From the NCBI RefSeq assembly GCF_020783655.1, contig NZ_JAJGQH010000021.1, forward strand, positions 1-64,000: a DNA stretch of 64,000 nucleotides, in the 5' to 3' direction. The DNA is from Xanthomonas melonis. GTDB taxonomy: Bacteria; Pseudomonadota; Gammaproteobacteria; Xanthomonadales; Xanthomonadaceae. Below are positions 20,068 through 31,889 of the stretch, piece after piece. The position numbers and the translations under genes are program-made. The notes under the pieces were generated by a model, which searched no databases, was not told the origin of the DNA, and saw only the letters and a list, made by a program, of their open reading frames with translations. The stretch's first letter is position 1, and every line of letters starts with the position of its first letter.

Positions 20068-21258
20068 ATGGCGCTGACCGACACCGCACTCAAGGCGCTC
20101 AAGCCCAGGGACAAGTCCTACACGGTCAGCGACGATCGGGGGCTTCATGTGGAAGTGTTCCCGACCGGGGGCATCGTCTGGCGCTACCGCTACCGGCTGA
20201 ATGGCAAGTACGAGAAACTGACGCTGGGCAAGTATCCCGCGCTGACGTTGAAGAACGCTCGCCTGAAGCGGGATGAGGCAGCCCAGCAAGTGGCGATGGG
20301 AGAGTCGCCGGCAAAGAAGAAGCAGCAGGAGAAAGTAGCTGGAGCAGAAGGCGCTACCGTGGCCGACTTCGCCGAGCGCTTCTTCAAGGACATCCAGTCA
20401 CGCGACCGCAAGGACGTGACCATGCCGCGCCGCTACCTGGAAAAGGACATCCTGCCGCACATCGGCAACAAGCCGGTCAGGGATATCACCGCAGAGGACG
20501 TGCGCGGCGTCATCTGGCGCAAGAAGGAACAAGGCTTCGACGCCGCTGCTGGTCAGGTGCGCGGTCTGCTCAAGCGCATGTTCGACTACGCACTGACCTG
20601 CGGCCTGATCCAGGCCAACCCGGTCATGGCTCTGCCAATGCGCCACGTCTACCGCGCTGCCGCCCGCGACCGGGCGTTGACGCCGGACGAAATCCGGCAG
20701 TTTCTGCGCGCCATGCAGAGCTCCAACATCCGCCGCCAGTTCAAGATCGCCTTCCAGTTGATCCTGATGACCCTGGTGCGCAAGTCCGAACTGATGCTGG
20801 CGCAGTGGAAGGACGTGCATCTGGACGAAGGCGAATGGCACATCCCGGTGGAAAACTCCAAGACCGGCAAGCCGCATATCGTCTACCTGTCCACCCAGGC
20901 GCAGACGCTGTTCAAGGAACTCAAGCCGCTGGCCAGCAGTAGTATCTGGGTGTTGCCAGGCCGTGGCACTTTGGCCAAACCCTTCGCCAACAACGCGCTG
21001 AACCAGGCGCTGAAGGTGTCATTGCAGGGGCAGGAGATCCCGGCCTTCACCATCCACGACCTGCGGCGCACCGCATCGACGTTGCTGCACGAGCAGGGCT
21101 GGCCTTCGGATGTGGTGGAGAAGGCGCTGAACCACACTATTGGCGGGGTGCGCGGGGTCTACAACCGGGCCGAGTATGCCGAACAGCGGCGGGAGATGCT
21201 TCAGGCGTGGGCGGATTACATCGACAGGCTGGCACCATCGGCCAATTTGGTGGTGTGA
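20068..21258 (+). CDS. P4-type tyrosine site-specific integrase
   Basis: A 396-aa integrase with an N-terminal DUF4102 domain ([47 protein letters not shown], then [13 protein letters not shown]) and a C-terminal catalytic domain with the tyrosine-recombinase residues: Arg in [24 protein letters not shown] (HxxR), and the [15 protein letters not shown] block with the nucleophilic Tyr. The ATG at 20068 follows GGAGG; upstream in-frame codons overlap the inverted repeats. Its position 183 bases inside the left attachment repeat, pointing into the island, makes it the enzyme that inserted the element in mnmE. Confidence 0.95.
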   Translation: MALTDTALKALKPRDKSYTVSDDRGLHVEVFPTGGIVWRYRYRLNGKYEKLTLGKYPALTLKNARLKRDEAAQQVAMGESPAKKKQQEKVAGAEGATVADFAERFFKDIQSRDRKDVTMPRRYLEKDILPHIGNKPVRDITAEDVRGVIWRKKEQGFDAAAGQVRGLLKRMFDYALTCGLIQANPVMALPMRHVYRAAARDRALTPDEIRQFLRAMQSSNIRRQFKIAFQLILMTLVRKSELMLAQWKDVHLDEGEWHIPVENSKTGKPHIVYLSTQAQTLFKELKPLASSSIWVLPGRGTLAKPFANNALNQALKVSLQGQEIPAFTIHDLRRTASTLLHEQGWPSDVVEKALNHTIGGVRGVYNRAEYAEQRREMLQAWADYIDRLAPSANLVV

Positions 21259-21430
21259 GTCCGTCCGGGGCCGAGGCAACCTTTTCCTTTTCTGGATAGG
21301 GCCGTTGACCCTTGGCGCCATTCCCCTTCGGCTTATTGCCCTTGCCTTTCGTAATAGAAGTTGCCAAGCCGTCGATCCGCATGCGTTTAACACATGCGCT
21401 TTTCGTGCCATGCAAAGCGCAGTACATTTG

Positions 21431-21447
21431 CAAGTAAATATGACTTG
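21431..21447. promoter_or_regulatory. Candidate operator of the ribbon-helix-helix gene
   Basis: CAAGT and ACTTG form a short inverted repeat 7 bases apart, overlapping a TAAATAT stretch that could serve as a -10 element, 16 bases upstream of the small RHH gene. RHH proteins commonly bind such short dyads in their own promoters. The match is short and the call is tentative. Confidence 0.35.
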
Positions 21448-21462
21448 TCCAAAGGTCTTGCA

Positions 21463-21654
21463 ATGACGCGCTTGAAGGTTGAAACGCTCTCCATTCGGAC
21501 GTCGCCAAACGTCAAGCAACTGTTGCGGGCCGCAGCGGAACGTGAACACCGCTCCGTGGCCTCGATGGTGGAGGTGCTGGTGATCGAATACGCACGCAAG
21601 CACGGGCTGCAGGTACCTGCGCAGGATGGACGACCCTCGGAGTCGTCGGCGTGA
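21463..21654 (+). CDS. Small ribbon-helix-helix DNA-binding protein
   Basis: A 63-aa protein. The N-terminal strand LKVETLSIRTSPNVKQLLRAAAEREHRSVASMVEVLVIEYARKHG has the ribbon-helix-helix pattern of Arc/MetJ/CopG-type regulators: one beta strand, helix A, a turn, helix B. The start at 21463 follows AAAGG. It stands between the integrase and the six-gene defence-like operon and points the same way, 65 bases upstream of the first helicase gene. It is therefore a good candidate for the operon's repressor. No toxin partner is next to it. Confidence 0.7.
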   Translation: MTRLKVETLSIRTSPNVKQLLRAAAEREHRSVASMVEVLVIEYARKHGLQVPAQDGRPSESSA

Positions 21655-21719
21655 TGGCGTGTTCGTTGGCTTGCTTCCCTGTGCCCCGTCCATCCACCCG
21701 AGCGTAGCGTAGAAATTTC

Positions 21720-24638
21720 ATGCCTCTTTCCCAGCCTCCCGCCCCCGGTTCCCGTGCCTTGATCCGCGACGAAGAATGGCTCGTCCAGCATGCCGATCAA
21801 TGCGCCCAGGGTGGTTGGCAACTGTCTTGCATCGGTGTGTCGGAAACCGTGCGCAATCGCCACGCCCTGTTCCTGACGGCACTCGATGACGTCACCCTGA
21901 TCGACCCGGCACAGACCGAGCTGGTGTTCGACGACTCTCCCGGCTTCATGGCCGCACGACTGGCGATCGAAGCCCGTCTGCGCCAATCCGCCGTCCAGGG
22001 CAATGCCCTGGTGCTGGGGCAACAGGCCGTGATGGACACCTTGCCTTTCCAGCTCGACCCGGCCCACCATGTGCTGCAGCAACTGCGGCCACGCCTGCTC
22101 ATTGCCGATACCGTCGGCCTGGGCAAGACCCTTGAAGCGGGCATCCTCAGCGCAGAGCTGATCCGCCGCGGCCGTGCCCGGCGCATCCTCGTGGTCACCA
22201 CCAAAAGCATGATGCGCCAGTTCCAGCAGGAGTTCTGGAACCGCTTCACCATCGCCCTGACGCGCCTGGATTCGACGGGCATCCAGCGCATCCGCCGCCA
22301 GATACCGGCCAACCACAACCCTTTCAGCTACTACGACCGCACCATCATCTCTGTCGATACGCTCAAACGCGACAGCGAATACCGCCACTACCTGGAAAGC
22401 GCGTGGTGGGATCTCATCATCATCGACGAGGCCCACAACGTCTCCTACAAGGGCAATCGCACCCAGAGCAACCGTCTGGCCGACCTGCTGGCCCAACGCT
22501 CCGACGCGCTCATCCTGCTCACCGCCACACCGCACAACGGCAAGAAGGAAAGCTTCGCCAGCCTAGTGCGCATGCTTGACCCCACCGTGCTGCCGCCCAG
22601 GACCGACTACACCCGCAGCGACGTGGAGCACCTGTTCATCCGCCGCTTCAAGAGCGACGTGCGTGAACAGATGAAGCATGATTTTCCCGAGCGTCAGGTC
22701 TTCAGGCTGGCCGCCCAGGCCAGCGCCGCCGAGAACCTCGCCTTCGATACCCTGGCCGAACTCAAGCTTGCCAGCGATGGCAGCGGCGCGCGCGACGGCG
22801 CCATGCTGTTTCGCACCGTGCTGGAAAAGGCCCTGTTCTCCTCGCCCGCCGCCTGCCTGCAAACGCTCAAGGAGCGCATCCGCCGCCTGGAAGCCCGCGA
22901 TGCAGCGCATCCCGATCTGGCTCCGCTGCGTGATTTACAGACCCTTGTGCAGCAGATCGAACCCGCGCAGTTCAGCAAGCTGCAACATCTCATCGCCCAG
23001 CTCAAGGACGATCCACATTGGCGCTGGGACGGCCGTGCCGCCGATGACCGCGTGGTGCTCTTCACCGAGCGCATCGAAACCCTGAAATTCCTGCAGCAGC
23101 ACCTGCCTGCCACACTGGGCCTGAAAGCAGACGCCGTCGCCATCCTGCACGGCCAGTTACCCGACCAGGACATCCAGCAGACGGTCGAGGATTTCGGCCG
23201 CAGCCATTCGCCGCTGCGCCTGCTCATCGCCTCCGACGTGGCCTCCGAAGGTCTGAACCTGCACTACCAGTCGCACCGGCTGATCCACTTCGACATCCCC
23301 TGGTCGCTGATGGTGTTCCAGCAGCGCAACGGCCGTGTGGACCGCTATGGCCAGACGCAGCCGCCCAAGATCGGCTATCTCTACACCCAGCCCCGCAACG
23401 AGCGTGTCCGTGGCGACCTGCGCTACCTGAAAATCCTTATCGAAAAGGACGAGCAGGCCGCGAAGAACATTGGCGACCCCTCTGCCTTCATGGGCCTGTA
23501 CGACGAAGACGCCGAAACTTTGGAAGTGGCCAAGGCCATCGAAGGCAACACCACTGCCGAAGCTTTCGCCCAGCAACTGGCGGGCGGCGACATCGATCCC
23601 TTCGAACTGCTCTGGGGCGACGCCGCCAACAGCGCGACGCCACCTGTGAGCGAACCTGCGCCCTCCACCGCGCCATCCCCCACCGCCACACTGCCCAGCC
23701 TATTCGCCGGCCATTACCACTACGCCCGCGACGGCCTGCGCTGGCTGCGCCAGCACCAGCCCGAGCAACAACCTGCCGTGCAAGCCGACGATGCCACCCA
23801 CACCCTCAGCTTCCAGCCCGGGCGTGACCTGACGCAGATTCTGGAGCGCGACCTCGCCCCGGAAATGTGGCCCACCGACAATACGTTTGCCCTCTGCGCC
23901 GACAAGCGCACGGTCGAAGCCGCCATCACCCAGTCCCGCGACGGCAGCGACTGGCCGCAACTGCACTACCTGTGGCCGCTGCACCCCATCGCCCAGTGGC
24001 TGGACTACAAGCTGATGGCCGCCTTCGGCCGCCAGCGAGCTCCGCTGCTGCGCGTGCCGCAAGGCCTGCAAGCGGGTGAAGCCATCGTCCTTGTGTTGGC
24101 CCAGGTGCCCAACCGGCGTGGCCAGGCCATGCTGGCCGAATGGCTGAGCGTGCAACTCGATGCGCGGGGCAAGGTGCAGGCCGTGCTGGGCCTGCCCGAT
24201 ACCCTGCATCGCACCGGGCTAGACGGCGGCCAGAACCCGGCTCCGGCCAACGATGGCCATGCCCCCGACAGCCGCCTCTGGCAGCAAGCCCTGCCCGCCG
24301 CCATCCGCGCCGCCGAAGCGCATCTGCGCCCCATCAAGCAGGCATTCGATGCCGACTGCCGCCAGCGTCTGGACCGGGAGCTGGCCAAGCTGGCCACCCT
24401 GCGTGACAAGCACCTCGCGCAGATGGAACTGGAACTGGCCCAGGGCGGCATCGAACAAGTCCGCGCCGCCCAGCGCCAGCAACGTGAAAGCGCCACCGCC
24501 GACTTGTTCGGCCAATACCAGCAATGGGTGCGCGACACGCTGCAACTGGACGACCGCGCCCAATTCACCGTCGTTGCCGCCCTGGTTTCCCAACAGGACG
24601 CAGCACGACAGGACGTGGCGCAAGGAGCGGCCCAATGA
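21720..24638 (+). CDS. SNF2-family helicase, DISARM DrmD-like
   Basis: A 972-aa superfamily 2 ATPase. Motif I is [17 protein letters not shown] (about 125-141), motif II DEAHN (about 237), motif [17 protein letters not shown] (about 266), and the C-terminal lobe ends with [14 protein letters not shown] (motif VI, about 533-546). The layout, including the helical insertions and the long tail rich in Ala/Gln/Glu, resembles DrmD, the SNF2 helicase of class 1 DISARM, and related helicases next to PglX-like methylases. It probably translocates on dsDNA. Its stop overlaps the start of the methylase gene (ATGA), so the two are translationally coupled. It is the first gene of the operon. Confidence 0.85.
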   Translation: MPLSQPPAPGSRALIRDEEWLVQHADQCAQGGWQLSCIGVSETVRNRHALFLTALDDVTLIDPAQTELVFDDSPGFMAARLAIEARLRQSAVQGNALVLGQQAVMDTLPFQLDPAHHVLQQLRPRLLIADTVGLGKTLEAGILSAELIRRGRARRILVVTTKSMMRQFQQEFWNRFTIALTRLDSTGIQRIRRQIPANHNPFSYYDRTIISVDTLKRDSEYRHYLESAWWDLIIIDEAHNVSYKGNRTQSNRLADLLAQRSDALILLTATPHNGKKESFASLVRMLDPTVLPPRTDYTRSDVEHLFIRRFKSDVREQMKHDFPERQVFRLAAQASAAENLAFDTLAELKLASDGSGARDGAMLFRTVLEKALFSSPAACLQTLKERIRRLEARDAAHPDLAPLRDLQTLVQQIEPAQFSKLQHLIAQLKDDPHWRWDGRAADDRVVLFTERIETLKFLQQHLPATLGLKADAVAILHGQLPDQDIQQTVEDFGRSHSPLRLLIASDVASEGLNLHYQSHRLIHFDIPWSLMVFQQRNGRVDRYGQTQPPKIGYLYTQPRNERVRGDLRYLKILIEKDEQAAKNIGDPSAFMGLYDEDAETLEVAKAIEGNTTAEAFAQQLAGGDIDPFELLWGDAANSATPPVSEPAPSTAPSPTATLPSLFAGHYHYARDGLRWLRQHQPEQQPAVQADDATHTLSFQPGRDLTQILERDLAPEMWPTDNTFALCADKRTVEAAITQSRDGSDWPQLHYLWPLHPIAQWLDYKLMAAFGRQRAPLLRVPQGLQAGEAIVLVLAQVPNRRGQAMLAEWLSVQLDARGKVQAVLGLPDTLHRTGLDGGQNPAPANDGHAPDSRLWQQALPAAIRAAEAHLRPIKQAFDADCRQRLDRELAKLATLRDKHLAQMELELAQGGIEQVRAAQRQQRESATADLFGQYQQWVRDTLQLDDRAQFTVVAALVSQQDAARQDVAQGAAQ

Positions 24639-27600
24639 GCTTCACCATCAACGGCCTGAGCAACGCCAACGAGTTCTACAGCCAGCACTACCTGGACGAC
24701 ATCCTGGTCAAGGACCTCAAGCCGCTGTTCGAGCAGTGGAAGGAGCAGGGCAGCAACAGCCCCGTCGCCCGCCTCAGAAGCGCCAGCGGTGCCAACGGTT
24801 ATTTCCGCGACCGCGAGCGCTTCCTGGGTGAAAAACGCCCCGAGGCGCGCGCACGCCTGCTGCATGAACTGGCCCAGCCGCTGCTGGCCGCGCTCGACTA
24901 CGAATTGCAGCCGCAAACCTTGGCCCTGGCCGACGCCGGCCGCGAAGGCGAATTGCCCTTGCTGGCGCTGTACCGTGACGCCAAGGGCCACCCATTGCTG
25001 GCCATCGCCACAGCGCTGGTCCTGCCAGGCGACGAAGACACCGCGCCGCTGCAACTGCCCCCGCGTGACGGCAAAGGCGCCAAGACCGGCCGTCACCAGG
25101 CGGACTGGGAAGAAACCCTTTCTCGCCGCCTGTTCGCCGACGACACCCCGCCACGCTGGGTGCTGCTGGTCCACCACGAACAATGGCTGTTGATCGAACG
25201 CAGCAAATGGGGCCGCAAGGCCCTGCTGCGCTTCGACCTGCCGGAACTGTTCGGCCCGCGCGACGAACACAGCCTGCGCGCCTTCTGCGCCCTGCTGGGC
25301 AAACAGTCCGTCATGCCGGCGGAAGGCGGCGCGGCCCTGCTCGACAGCCTGGACGACAGCTCCCACAAGCACGCCTTCGAGGTTTCCACCGACCTCAAGT
25401 ACGCCCTGCGCGAGTGCATCGAACTGATCGCCAACGAGGCCATCCGCTACAAGCGCGAAGTCAGCAAGGAAAAGCTCTTTGAGCGCACCGATACCGACCT
25501 GGCCGACCAGCTCAGCCGCGAAAGCCTGCGCTACATGTACCGGCTTCTGTTCTTGTTCTACATCGAGGCCCGCCCAGAACTGGGCTACGCCCCGATCCAG
25601 GCCGAAGCCTATCTGAAGGGCTACAGCGTCGAACACCTGCGCGAGCTGGAACAGACCCCACTCACCACCGACGAAGCCCGCAATGGCTTCTACTTTCATA
25701 ACAGCCTGCAACAACTTTTCGGCCTGATCTGGCAGGGCTTCCCGCGCCGCGATGCCGGCAGCGGGCAGCAAGAACTGGGCAGCGATCTTGAGCTTGCACA
25801 GGGCGATATCGCGCAAGGCAGTGGCTTCACCATCGCCCCTCTGCAAGGCCATCTGTTCGACCCGGAACGCACCCGGCTGCTGAACAGCGTCAAGCTACGC
25901 AACCACGTCTTGCAACGCGTCATCGAGCTGATGTCCCTCTCGCGCGGCGGCAGCGGCAAGAACGGTCGCCGTGGCCGCATCAGCTACGCCACTCTTGGCA
26001 TCAACCAGCTTGGCGCCGTGTACGAGGCGCTGCTTTCCTTCCGAGGCTTCTTCGCCGAAGAAGACCTGTACGAAGTGCGCCGCGACCCCAAGGCCAAAAA
26101 GGCCAGCAGCATCGAAGACGACGAAGCCGCCACCAGTGACAACGGCACCGATGACAGCGACGCCACGGATGACGACGACACCCCGCCCGCCAGCGCCCGC
26201 GAAAAACGCAAGGACGCCGAACTCGACCCGCTGGAAGCCGCCTACTTCGTGCCTGTCAGCGCCATCGGCCAGTACAGCGACGCCGAACGCCTGTTCGGCG
26301 GCGAACCGCGTCTGTATCCCAAGGGCCGCTTCATCTACCGCCTGGCTGGCCGCGCCCGCGAGAAATCCGCCAGCTACTACACCCCGGAAATCCTCACCCG
26401 TTGCCTGGTGGAACACGCCCTGCGTGAAATCCTGCCCGGCAAATCCGCCGACGACATCCTGCGCCTCACCGTCTGCGAACCCGCCATGGGCAGCGCGGCC
26501 TTCCTGAACGAAGCCGTCAGCCAGCTTGCCGAAGCCTATTTACAGGCCAAACAGAAGGAACTGGGCCAGAGCATTCCCCACGACGACTACGCGGCGGAAA
26601 AACAGCGGGTCAAGATGTACATCGCCGATACCAATGTGTTCGGTGTCGATCTCAACCCTGTGGCCGTGGAACTGGCCGAAGTCTCGCTCTGGCTCAACGC
26701 CATCTTCAAGGGCGGCCATGTGCCCTGGTTCGGCCTGCAACTGGCGGCCGGCAATTCCCTGGTCGGCGTGCGGCGCGACGTCTTCAGCACCGCGCAACTG
26801 TCGCCCGGCCGGGGCGAGAAGGATATGCCCGAGCGTGACTGGCGCTGCGCCGTGCCGCGTGCCCTCGCGCTCTCGGAGACACCTGCCGCCACCGATATCT
26901 TCCACTTCCTGCTGCCCGCCGATGGCATGGGCGCCGTCACCGACAAGGTGGTCAAGGCACTGGAACCCGCCGCCTTCGAACGCTTCAAGCAATGGCGCAA
27001 GGCCTTCACCGCCCCGCTGGAACGCAGCGAAATCACCCGCGTGCAGGCCATCGCCCAGGCCGCCGAAGCGCTCTGGCAGCAGCACGCCCAGGAACTGGCC
27101 CGCGTGCGCCGCGCCACCAGCGACGAACTGCACGTCTGGCCCAGTACCGACGCCAACCGTGCGCCCACCACCACCGCGCAGAAGGACGCCACCTTCCAGC
27201 GCGAAATGCTCAGCGAGGCGCAGAAGAACGCCAGCCCTTACCGCCGCCTCAAGCTGGTGATGGACTATTGGTGCGCGCTCTGGTTCTGGCCGTTGGACAA
27301 GGCTGACGACCTGCCCAGCCGCGAGGAATGGTGGTTTGTGCTGGAAACCGTGCTGCTCGGCAATGCTGCGTTGGCCGCCCCCGCTGGTGGCGCCGATCTG
27401 TTCCCGGATACCGTGCCGCAGATCGCGCTGAACCTCACCCCCGAGCGCGACCGCTACGGCCATGTGGATATCGAAGCGCTGATCGGCGCCCTGCCGCAAC
27501 TGCAAGTGGCGCAAGCCGTTGTCCGGCAGCAGCGCTTCCTGCACTGGGAGCTGGAATTTGCCGACATCTTCCAGCAGCGCGGCGGTTTCGACGTGGTGCT

Positions 27601-29617
27601 GGGCAACCCGCCGTGGATCAAGGTGGAATGGAACGAGCAAAGCCTGCTGTCGGACTTCGATCCGCGCTTTGCCATCCGCAAGCTCAGCGCCAAGCAGACC
27701 GCCGATCAGCGCGAGGCGGTGTTCGCCGCCATGCCGAAGGCGCGTGCCGACTACCTGGCCGAATGCGTGGCAACGGAAGGCATGGGCGAGTTTCTCAATG
27801 CGATGCAGAACTACCCGCTGCTCGCGGGGCAGAAGGCCAACCTGTACAAATGCTTTTTGCCGCTGGTGTGGCGCGTGGGCAGTGGCGTACAGGCACTGTT
27901 GCATCCGGAAGGGCCGTATGACGATCCCAAGGGCGGTGAATTACGGATGGCGCTGTATCCGCGATTGAAGGCGCATTACCAATTCGCAAACGAACGCTTG
28001 CTCTTCGCAGAGGTAGATAACCACACGCGATACAGCATCAATGTTTATGGTTCAAACCGCCCAACACTGCAATTTGTAACGGTTGCCAGTTTGCTTGATC
28101 CATCTACGCTTTCTCGCAGCCTAGAACACACCGGCGCTGATTTGATGCCAGGCATGAAAACCGAGCAAGGGAAGTGGGAGCTGGCGGGCCACGCCCACCG
28201 CATCATTGTGGTGGATGAAGCCCTGCTCGCCACCTTCGCCAAGCTCTACGACACCCCCGGCACGCCGCCCTTGCAAGCCCGGCTTCCCGCCGTCCACAGT
28301 CGTGAACTGGTCTCGGTGCTGGAAAAGTTCGCTGACGTACCGCGCCGGTTGGGCGATCTGGGGAACGACATCTACTGCACGCAGCATTGGAACGAATCCA
28401 CTGCACAGACGGACGGAACTATCCGCCGCGAAACGGGCTTCGTCGCCTCGCCTGCCGACTTCGTGCTCTCCGGCCCACACTTCTACGTCGGCAACCCGTT
28501 CAACAAGACCCCACGCGTCGTTTGCGACTCCAACAAGGCCTACGACCAGCTCGACCTCGAACACCTGCCCGACCACTACCTGCCGCGCAGCAACTACCGC
28601 CCCGCGTGCAGCGCCACCGAATACGCCCGCCGCGTGCCGCGCGTCAGTTGGGTGGGGGAAGGAGAAACCGAGGCGAAACCGGTGACGGCGTATTACCGCC
28701 ACGTCAATCGGGAGATGATCAGCCCTTCGGCGGAACGGTCGTTGATTCCTGCCTTGATTCCAGCCGGGGAGGGGCACATCAACACCGTACTTGCCAGTGT
28801 CTTCAGAAATAAGAAGGAGTTGATTGGTTATCACGCCCTCTGCTTGTCAGTGCCCGTTGACTATCGCGTCAAAAGCACCGGCATGGGGCACGCGAATACG
28901 ACTCTAATAAGTCAGTTGCCCTTGCTGCCCCTTGACTCCTCGCTGGGCTCCAACCTTTGCTTGCGCGCGCTCGCCCTCAACTGCCTTACCACCCATTACG
29001 CCGACCTCTGGCAAGCCTGCTGGCAACCCGAATTCCGTCAAGACCGCTGGGCCAGTACCGACCCGCGCCTGCCGCAGGACTTCTTCGCCAATCTCACCCC
29101 CGACTGGCAGCGCCACAACGCCCTGCGCAGCGACTACGCTCGCCGCCAGGCGCTGGTGGAAATCGACGTCCTCGCCGCCCAAGCCCTGGGCCTGACGCTC
29201 GACGAACTGCTGACCATCTACCGCGTGCAGTTCCCCGTCATGCGCCAGTACGAACTCGACACCTGGTACGAAGCCACCGGCCGCATCGTCTTCACCGCCA
29301 GCAAAGGCCTGGTCGGCGTCGGCCTGCCCCGCAAGGCAAACCGCAAGGACGCCGAATGCACCGTCGTCACCCCCGACGGCATCCGCAAACCGCGCCGTCC
29401 CGGCTGGGAAGACATCCAGCCCAAGCTAATGCCCGACGGCACCCTGCACCCCCAAGTCCCCGACGGCACGGTGATCGAACGCCCCATCACCGACACCACC
29501 CAACCCGGCGGCCCCATCGACCGCACCATCCGCTACGTCGCACCCTTCACCCTGGCTGATAGGGAGACGGATTACCGCGTGGCGTGGATGTACTTTGAAG
29601 GTGGGAGGACACTATGA
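24635..29617 (+). CDS. Large N6-adenine DNA methylase, PglX/DrmMI-like
   Basis: A 1660-aa protein. The start at 24635 overlaps the helicase stop. The N-terminal 550 residues are helical and acidic with no visible nuclease motif. The methylase core follows: [19 protein letters not shown] (about 577), the SAM motif [17 protein letters not shown] (about 610-626), [17 protein letters not shown], and the catalytic [10 protein letters not shown] (about 989). The C-terminal third is the presumed target-recognition part. Similar enzymes mark self DNA in BREX (PglX) and DISARM class 1 (DrmMI). Two patches in the recognition region (27960-28140 and 28740-28920) are far less GC-rich than the rest (hand counts 45% and 47% in sample 60-base lines), suggesting swapped specificity segments. 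Confidence 0.88.
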   Translation: MSFTINGLSNANEFYSQHYLDDILVKDLKPLFEQWKEQGSNSPVARLRSASGANGYFRDRERFLGEKRPEARARLLHELAQPLLAALDYELQPQTLALADAGREGELPLLALYRDAKGHPLLAIATALVLPGDEDTAPLQLPPRDGKGAKTGRHQADWEETLSRRLFADDTPPRWVLLVHHEQWLLIERSKWGRKALLRFDLPELFGPRDEHSLRAFCALLGKQSVMPAEGGAALLDSLDDSSHKHAFEVSTDLKYALRECIELIANEAIRYKREVSKEKLFERTDTDLADQLSRESLRYMYRLLFLFYIEARPELGYAPIQAEAYLKGYSVEHLRELEQTPLTTDEARNGFYFHNSLQQLFGLIWQGFPRRDAGSGQQELGSDLELAQGDIAQGSGFTIAPLQGHLFDPERTRLLNSVKLRNHVLQRVIELMSLSRGGSGKNGRRGRISYATLGINQLGAVYEALLSFRGFFAEEDLYEVRRDPKAKKASSIEDDEAATSDNGTDDSDATDDDDTPPASAREKRKDAELDPLEAAYFVPVSAIGQYSDAERLFGGEPRLYPKGRFIYRLAGRAREKSASYYTPEILTRCLVEHALREILPGKSADDILRLTVCEPAMGSAAFLNEAVSQLAEAYLQAKQKELGQSIPHDDYAAEKQRVKMYIADTNVFGVDLNPVAVELAEVSLWLNAIFKGGHVPWFGLQLAAGNSLVGVRRDVFSTAQLSPGRGEKDMPERDWRCAVPRALALSETPAATDIFHFLLPADGMGAVTDKVVKALEPAAFERFKQWRKAFTAPLERSEITRVQAIAQAAEALWQQHAQELARVRRATSDELHVWPSTDANRAPTTTAQKDATFQREMLSEAQKNASPYRRLKLVMDYWCALWFWPLDKADDLPSREEWWFVLETVLLGNAALAAPAGGADLFPDTVPQIALNLTPERDRYGHVDIEALIGALPQLQVAQAVVRQQRFLHWELEFADIFQQRGGFDVVLGNPPWIKVEWNEQSLLSDFDPRFAIRKLSAKQTADQREAVFAAMPKARADYLAECVATEGMGEFLNAMQNYPLLAGQKANLYKCFLPLVWRVGSGVQALLHPEGPYDDPKGGELRMALYPRLKAHYQFANERLLFAEVDNHTRYSINVYGSNRPTLQFVTVASLLDPSTLSRSLEHTGADLMPGMKTEQGKWELAGHAHRIIVVDEALLATFAKLYDTPGTPPLQARLPAVHSRELVSVLEKFADVPRRLGDLGNDIYCTQHWNESTAQTDGTIRRETGFVASPADFVLSGPHFYVGNPFNKTPRVVCDSNKAYDQLDLEHLPDHYLPRSNYRPACSATEYARRVPRVSWVGEGETEAKPVTAYYRHVNREMISPSAERSLIPALIPAGEGHINTVLASVFRNKKELIGYHALCLSVPVDYRVKSTGMGHANTTLISQLPLLPLDSSLGSNLCLRALALNCLTTHYADLWQACWQPEFRQDRWASTDPRLPQDFFANLTPDWQRHNALRSDYARRQALVEIDVLAAQALGLTLDELLTIYRVQFPVMRQYELDTWYEATGRIVFTASKGLVGVGLPRKANRKDAECTVVTPDGIRKPRRPGWEDIQPKLMPDGTLHPQVPDGTVIERPITDTTQPGGPIDRTIRYVAPFTLADRETDYRVAWMYFEGGRTL

Positions 29618-31884
29618 CAGCGGGCGAGCAATCCTTCCACGGCGACCGTCCCATCGAAGCGCCATCTGAAGATCGATTGGGTTTTGGACCGGCGGCCGGT
29701 CATGTCGCCGAAGCAATTCACAAGATGGCGTCACCTGACGGCTTCGTGATTGGGATCGAGGGAGAGTGGGGGTCGGGCAAGTCGAGCTTCATCAACCTGG
29801 TATCGGATGCGCTGCGTAAACCAGGGCGTGCGCCGGAAATTGTCCGCTTCCTTCCCTGGCTGATCAGCTCACGCGAAGGCTTGCTCAAGGAGCTTTTCAC
29901 GGAGATCACCAAGGCCGCGCTTCGCATCGATGCCGGGAACGTGCAGGTTCATGGATGGAAAAAGCTCCGCGGTCATATCTGGCCAAGCCGTTACTCGGCG
30001 CAGGCACTTCGAAAGAGGAAGATAAAAGGACTCTTCTCGCGGTTCTCATCGCGCTTGGTGCAAGTCGGAAAGCTGGCCGAGCTCCTTGGGCTGCCAGGGG
30101 CGGGAACCGCCATGGAGGCGGGAAAACGTGCAGCCGAAGAATGGTTGGGCAACACCTCGCTTGAAAAGGAAAAGGCGCAGATACAGGAAGAGCTTCGCCG
30201 GCTGGAGCGGAAGATCGTGGTCTTCGTCGACGATCTCGACCGCTTGGAGCCGAATGAAGTGGTGGAAGTCCTTCGTCTGGTGCGGGCTGTCGTGGACTTC
30301 CCGAACGTGATCTACGTGTTGTGTTACTCCCGGGACATCATCGCCAAGAACCTGTCGACAGCATTGCATATCGAGAAGGGCGAAGAATTCCTTGAGAAGA
30401 TCGTCCAGGTGAGCTTTTCTGTGCCGCGCCCGGAAGCTTTCGATCTGCGCCGCATGTTCCGCCATGATCTGCAACTGCTGTATCCGGAGTTGCTGGAGGG
30501 GGACGGAGCACATTCACAGGCCTTGATGGAGCGGCTTGCTCAAGTCATCGACACCGAAGGTGGACGGGCACTGCTGACGCCGCGACATGTCGTCAGGGCA
30601 GTCAATGCATTGCGCTTCCACGCCACGCCTGTACTGGAGAACATCGACGTTCCAGACATGGTTTGGCTGCAACTGATCCGCCTGCAATCCGAAAGACTCT
30701 ACGAATGGGTTGAGGGATACCTGATCGGCTTTGCTGCGAAACAGGCAGGAGCAATAATCAGCGACGAAGGAAAGAAAGCCGAGCTTCAACAGCTCGATTC
30801 GATCCTCGACGGCCTGCCTGGCATTGACTCGAACCGTGAGTCGAGAATGCTGGCCCTGACGGAGCTGCCCGGGATCGAATTCGACTTTGAACGGCAGGCT
30901 GGCCAGCAGAATGTCAAGATGGTATTGAGCCTGTATGGCCGCGAAGATGTGAGTTTGCAGATTCGAGGAAAAAGGCTGGGTAGCCCTCAGCATTTCCGCT
31001 ACTACTTTTCTCTGACGGCACCGCAAGGTGCGATCCATGACCGCGAATACGCCGCGTTCATCGAAAATGCCCGCGATTGCCCGGAAGTTGCTGTCCGTCA
31101 ATTTTCAGAAATTGCCGCATCATTGAATCCCCAGGGGAAATCATCCGTTCAAGCGTTGTTGGACCGCCTGAAAGGCGATGCCATCAACGATGTTCCTGAT
31201 GAGGCGATTCCGGGAATATTGGCGTCTCTTGCCGAGGGCATGGACGTTGCCGCTCTCAAAACAGGCAGGGGGGATTGGGGCGAATACTGGATATGGCGAG
31301 ATGCGGACAAGGTATTCGAAGGCTTGTGGGGCAGGCTGAGGGAGAGCCTGTCTGAAAGCGATCGCAACGCCCTACTGAGGCAACTCTTCGGAGACAGGCG
31401 TGCCATCGGATGGCTAACGGGACTTTTCCGTAGCGAGATATTTGGCCACGGGATCTATGGCAGTGAAGCCAAGCCAGAGAACGAACGGACGTTTTCCCGT
31501 GATGAGCTTGATGTCGTGGCGCAACAGCTATTGCAGCGTTACCGGGAGCTGGCTGCCAAAGATCTTCCGCACCTGCCGAAAGTGGCGCACGTTCTTTATT
31601 CGTGGAAACAGTATTCGCCAGATTCCATTGATGAAATAAAGAAGAAGGTTGAAGAGATATGTGAGGGTGATTCAGGGTTCCTGAATCTTTTGCAGGGCAT
31701 GCGTAGCTGGCAAGCGACGAATGGCGTTGTTTCGTATCCCCTGAAGATGTCTTCCCTTTCCAGGTTCATGGATGTCGAGCAGGTAAAGGTCCGCTTGGAA
31801 TCCCTGGTGGATATGGCAGACCGGCGAGTCGCGGATTCAGCCAAGGATCTGTTGGCGGCGCTTCGTGCTGGCGATGATGAGTAA
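29614..31884 (+). CDS. KAP-family P-loop NTPase
   Basis: A 756-aa STAND/KAP-type NTPase. Walker A is [21 protein letters not shown] (about 48-68) and Walker [27 protein letters not shown] (about 199-224), followed by the KAP sensor-like [16 protein letters not shown]. Between them is a short insertion with moderate hydrophobicity rather than the clear transmembrane pair of many KAP proteins, so it may be soluble. The C-terminal 400 residues have no recognised motif. KAP ATPases occur in defence systems such as Qat. Start and the methylase stop overlap (ATGA). Its 3' half is AT-rich for this genome (38% GC by hand count at 31621-31680), so the gene looks like a later addition to the operon. 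Confidence 0.85.
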   Translation: MTAGEQSFHGDRPIEAPSEDRLGFGPAAGHVAEAIHKMASPDGFVIGIEGEWGSGKSSFINLVSDALRKPGRAPEIVRFLPWLISSREGLLKELFTEITKAALRIDAGNVQVHGWKKLRGHIWPSRYSAQALRKRKIKGLFSRFSSRLVQVGKLAELLGLPGAGTAMEAGKRAAEEWLGNTSLEKEKAQIQEELRRLERKIVVFVDDLDRLEPNEVVEVLRLVRAVVDFPNVIYVLCYSRDIIAKNLSTALHIEKGEEFLEKIVQVSFSVPRPEAFDLRRMFRHDLQLLYPELLEGDGAHSQALMERLAQVIDTEGGRALLTPRHVVRAVNALRFHATPVLENIDVPDMVWLQLIRLQSERLYEWVEGYLIGFAAKQAGAIISDEGKKAELQQLDSILDGLPGIDSNRESRMLALTELPGIEFDFERQAGQQNVKMVLSLYGREDVSLQIRGKRLGSPQHFRYYFSLTAPQGAIHDREYAAFIENARDCPEVAVRQFSEIAASLNPQGKSSVQALLDRLKGDAINDVPDEAIPGILASLAEGMDVAALKTGRGDWGEYWIWRDADKVFEGLWGRLRESLSESDRNALLRQLFGDRRAIGWLTGLFRSEIFGHGIYGSEAKPENERTFSRDELDVVAQQLLQRYRELAAKDLPHLPKVAHVLYSWKQYSPDSIDEIKKKVEEICEGDSGFLNLLQGMRSWQATNGVVSYPLKMSSLSRFMDVEQVKVRLESLVDMADRRVADSAKDLLAALRAGDDE

Positions 31885-31889
31885 TACCT

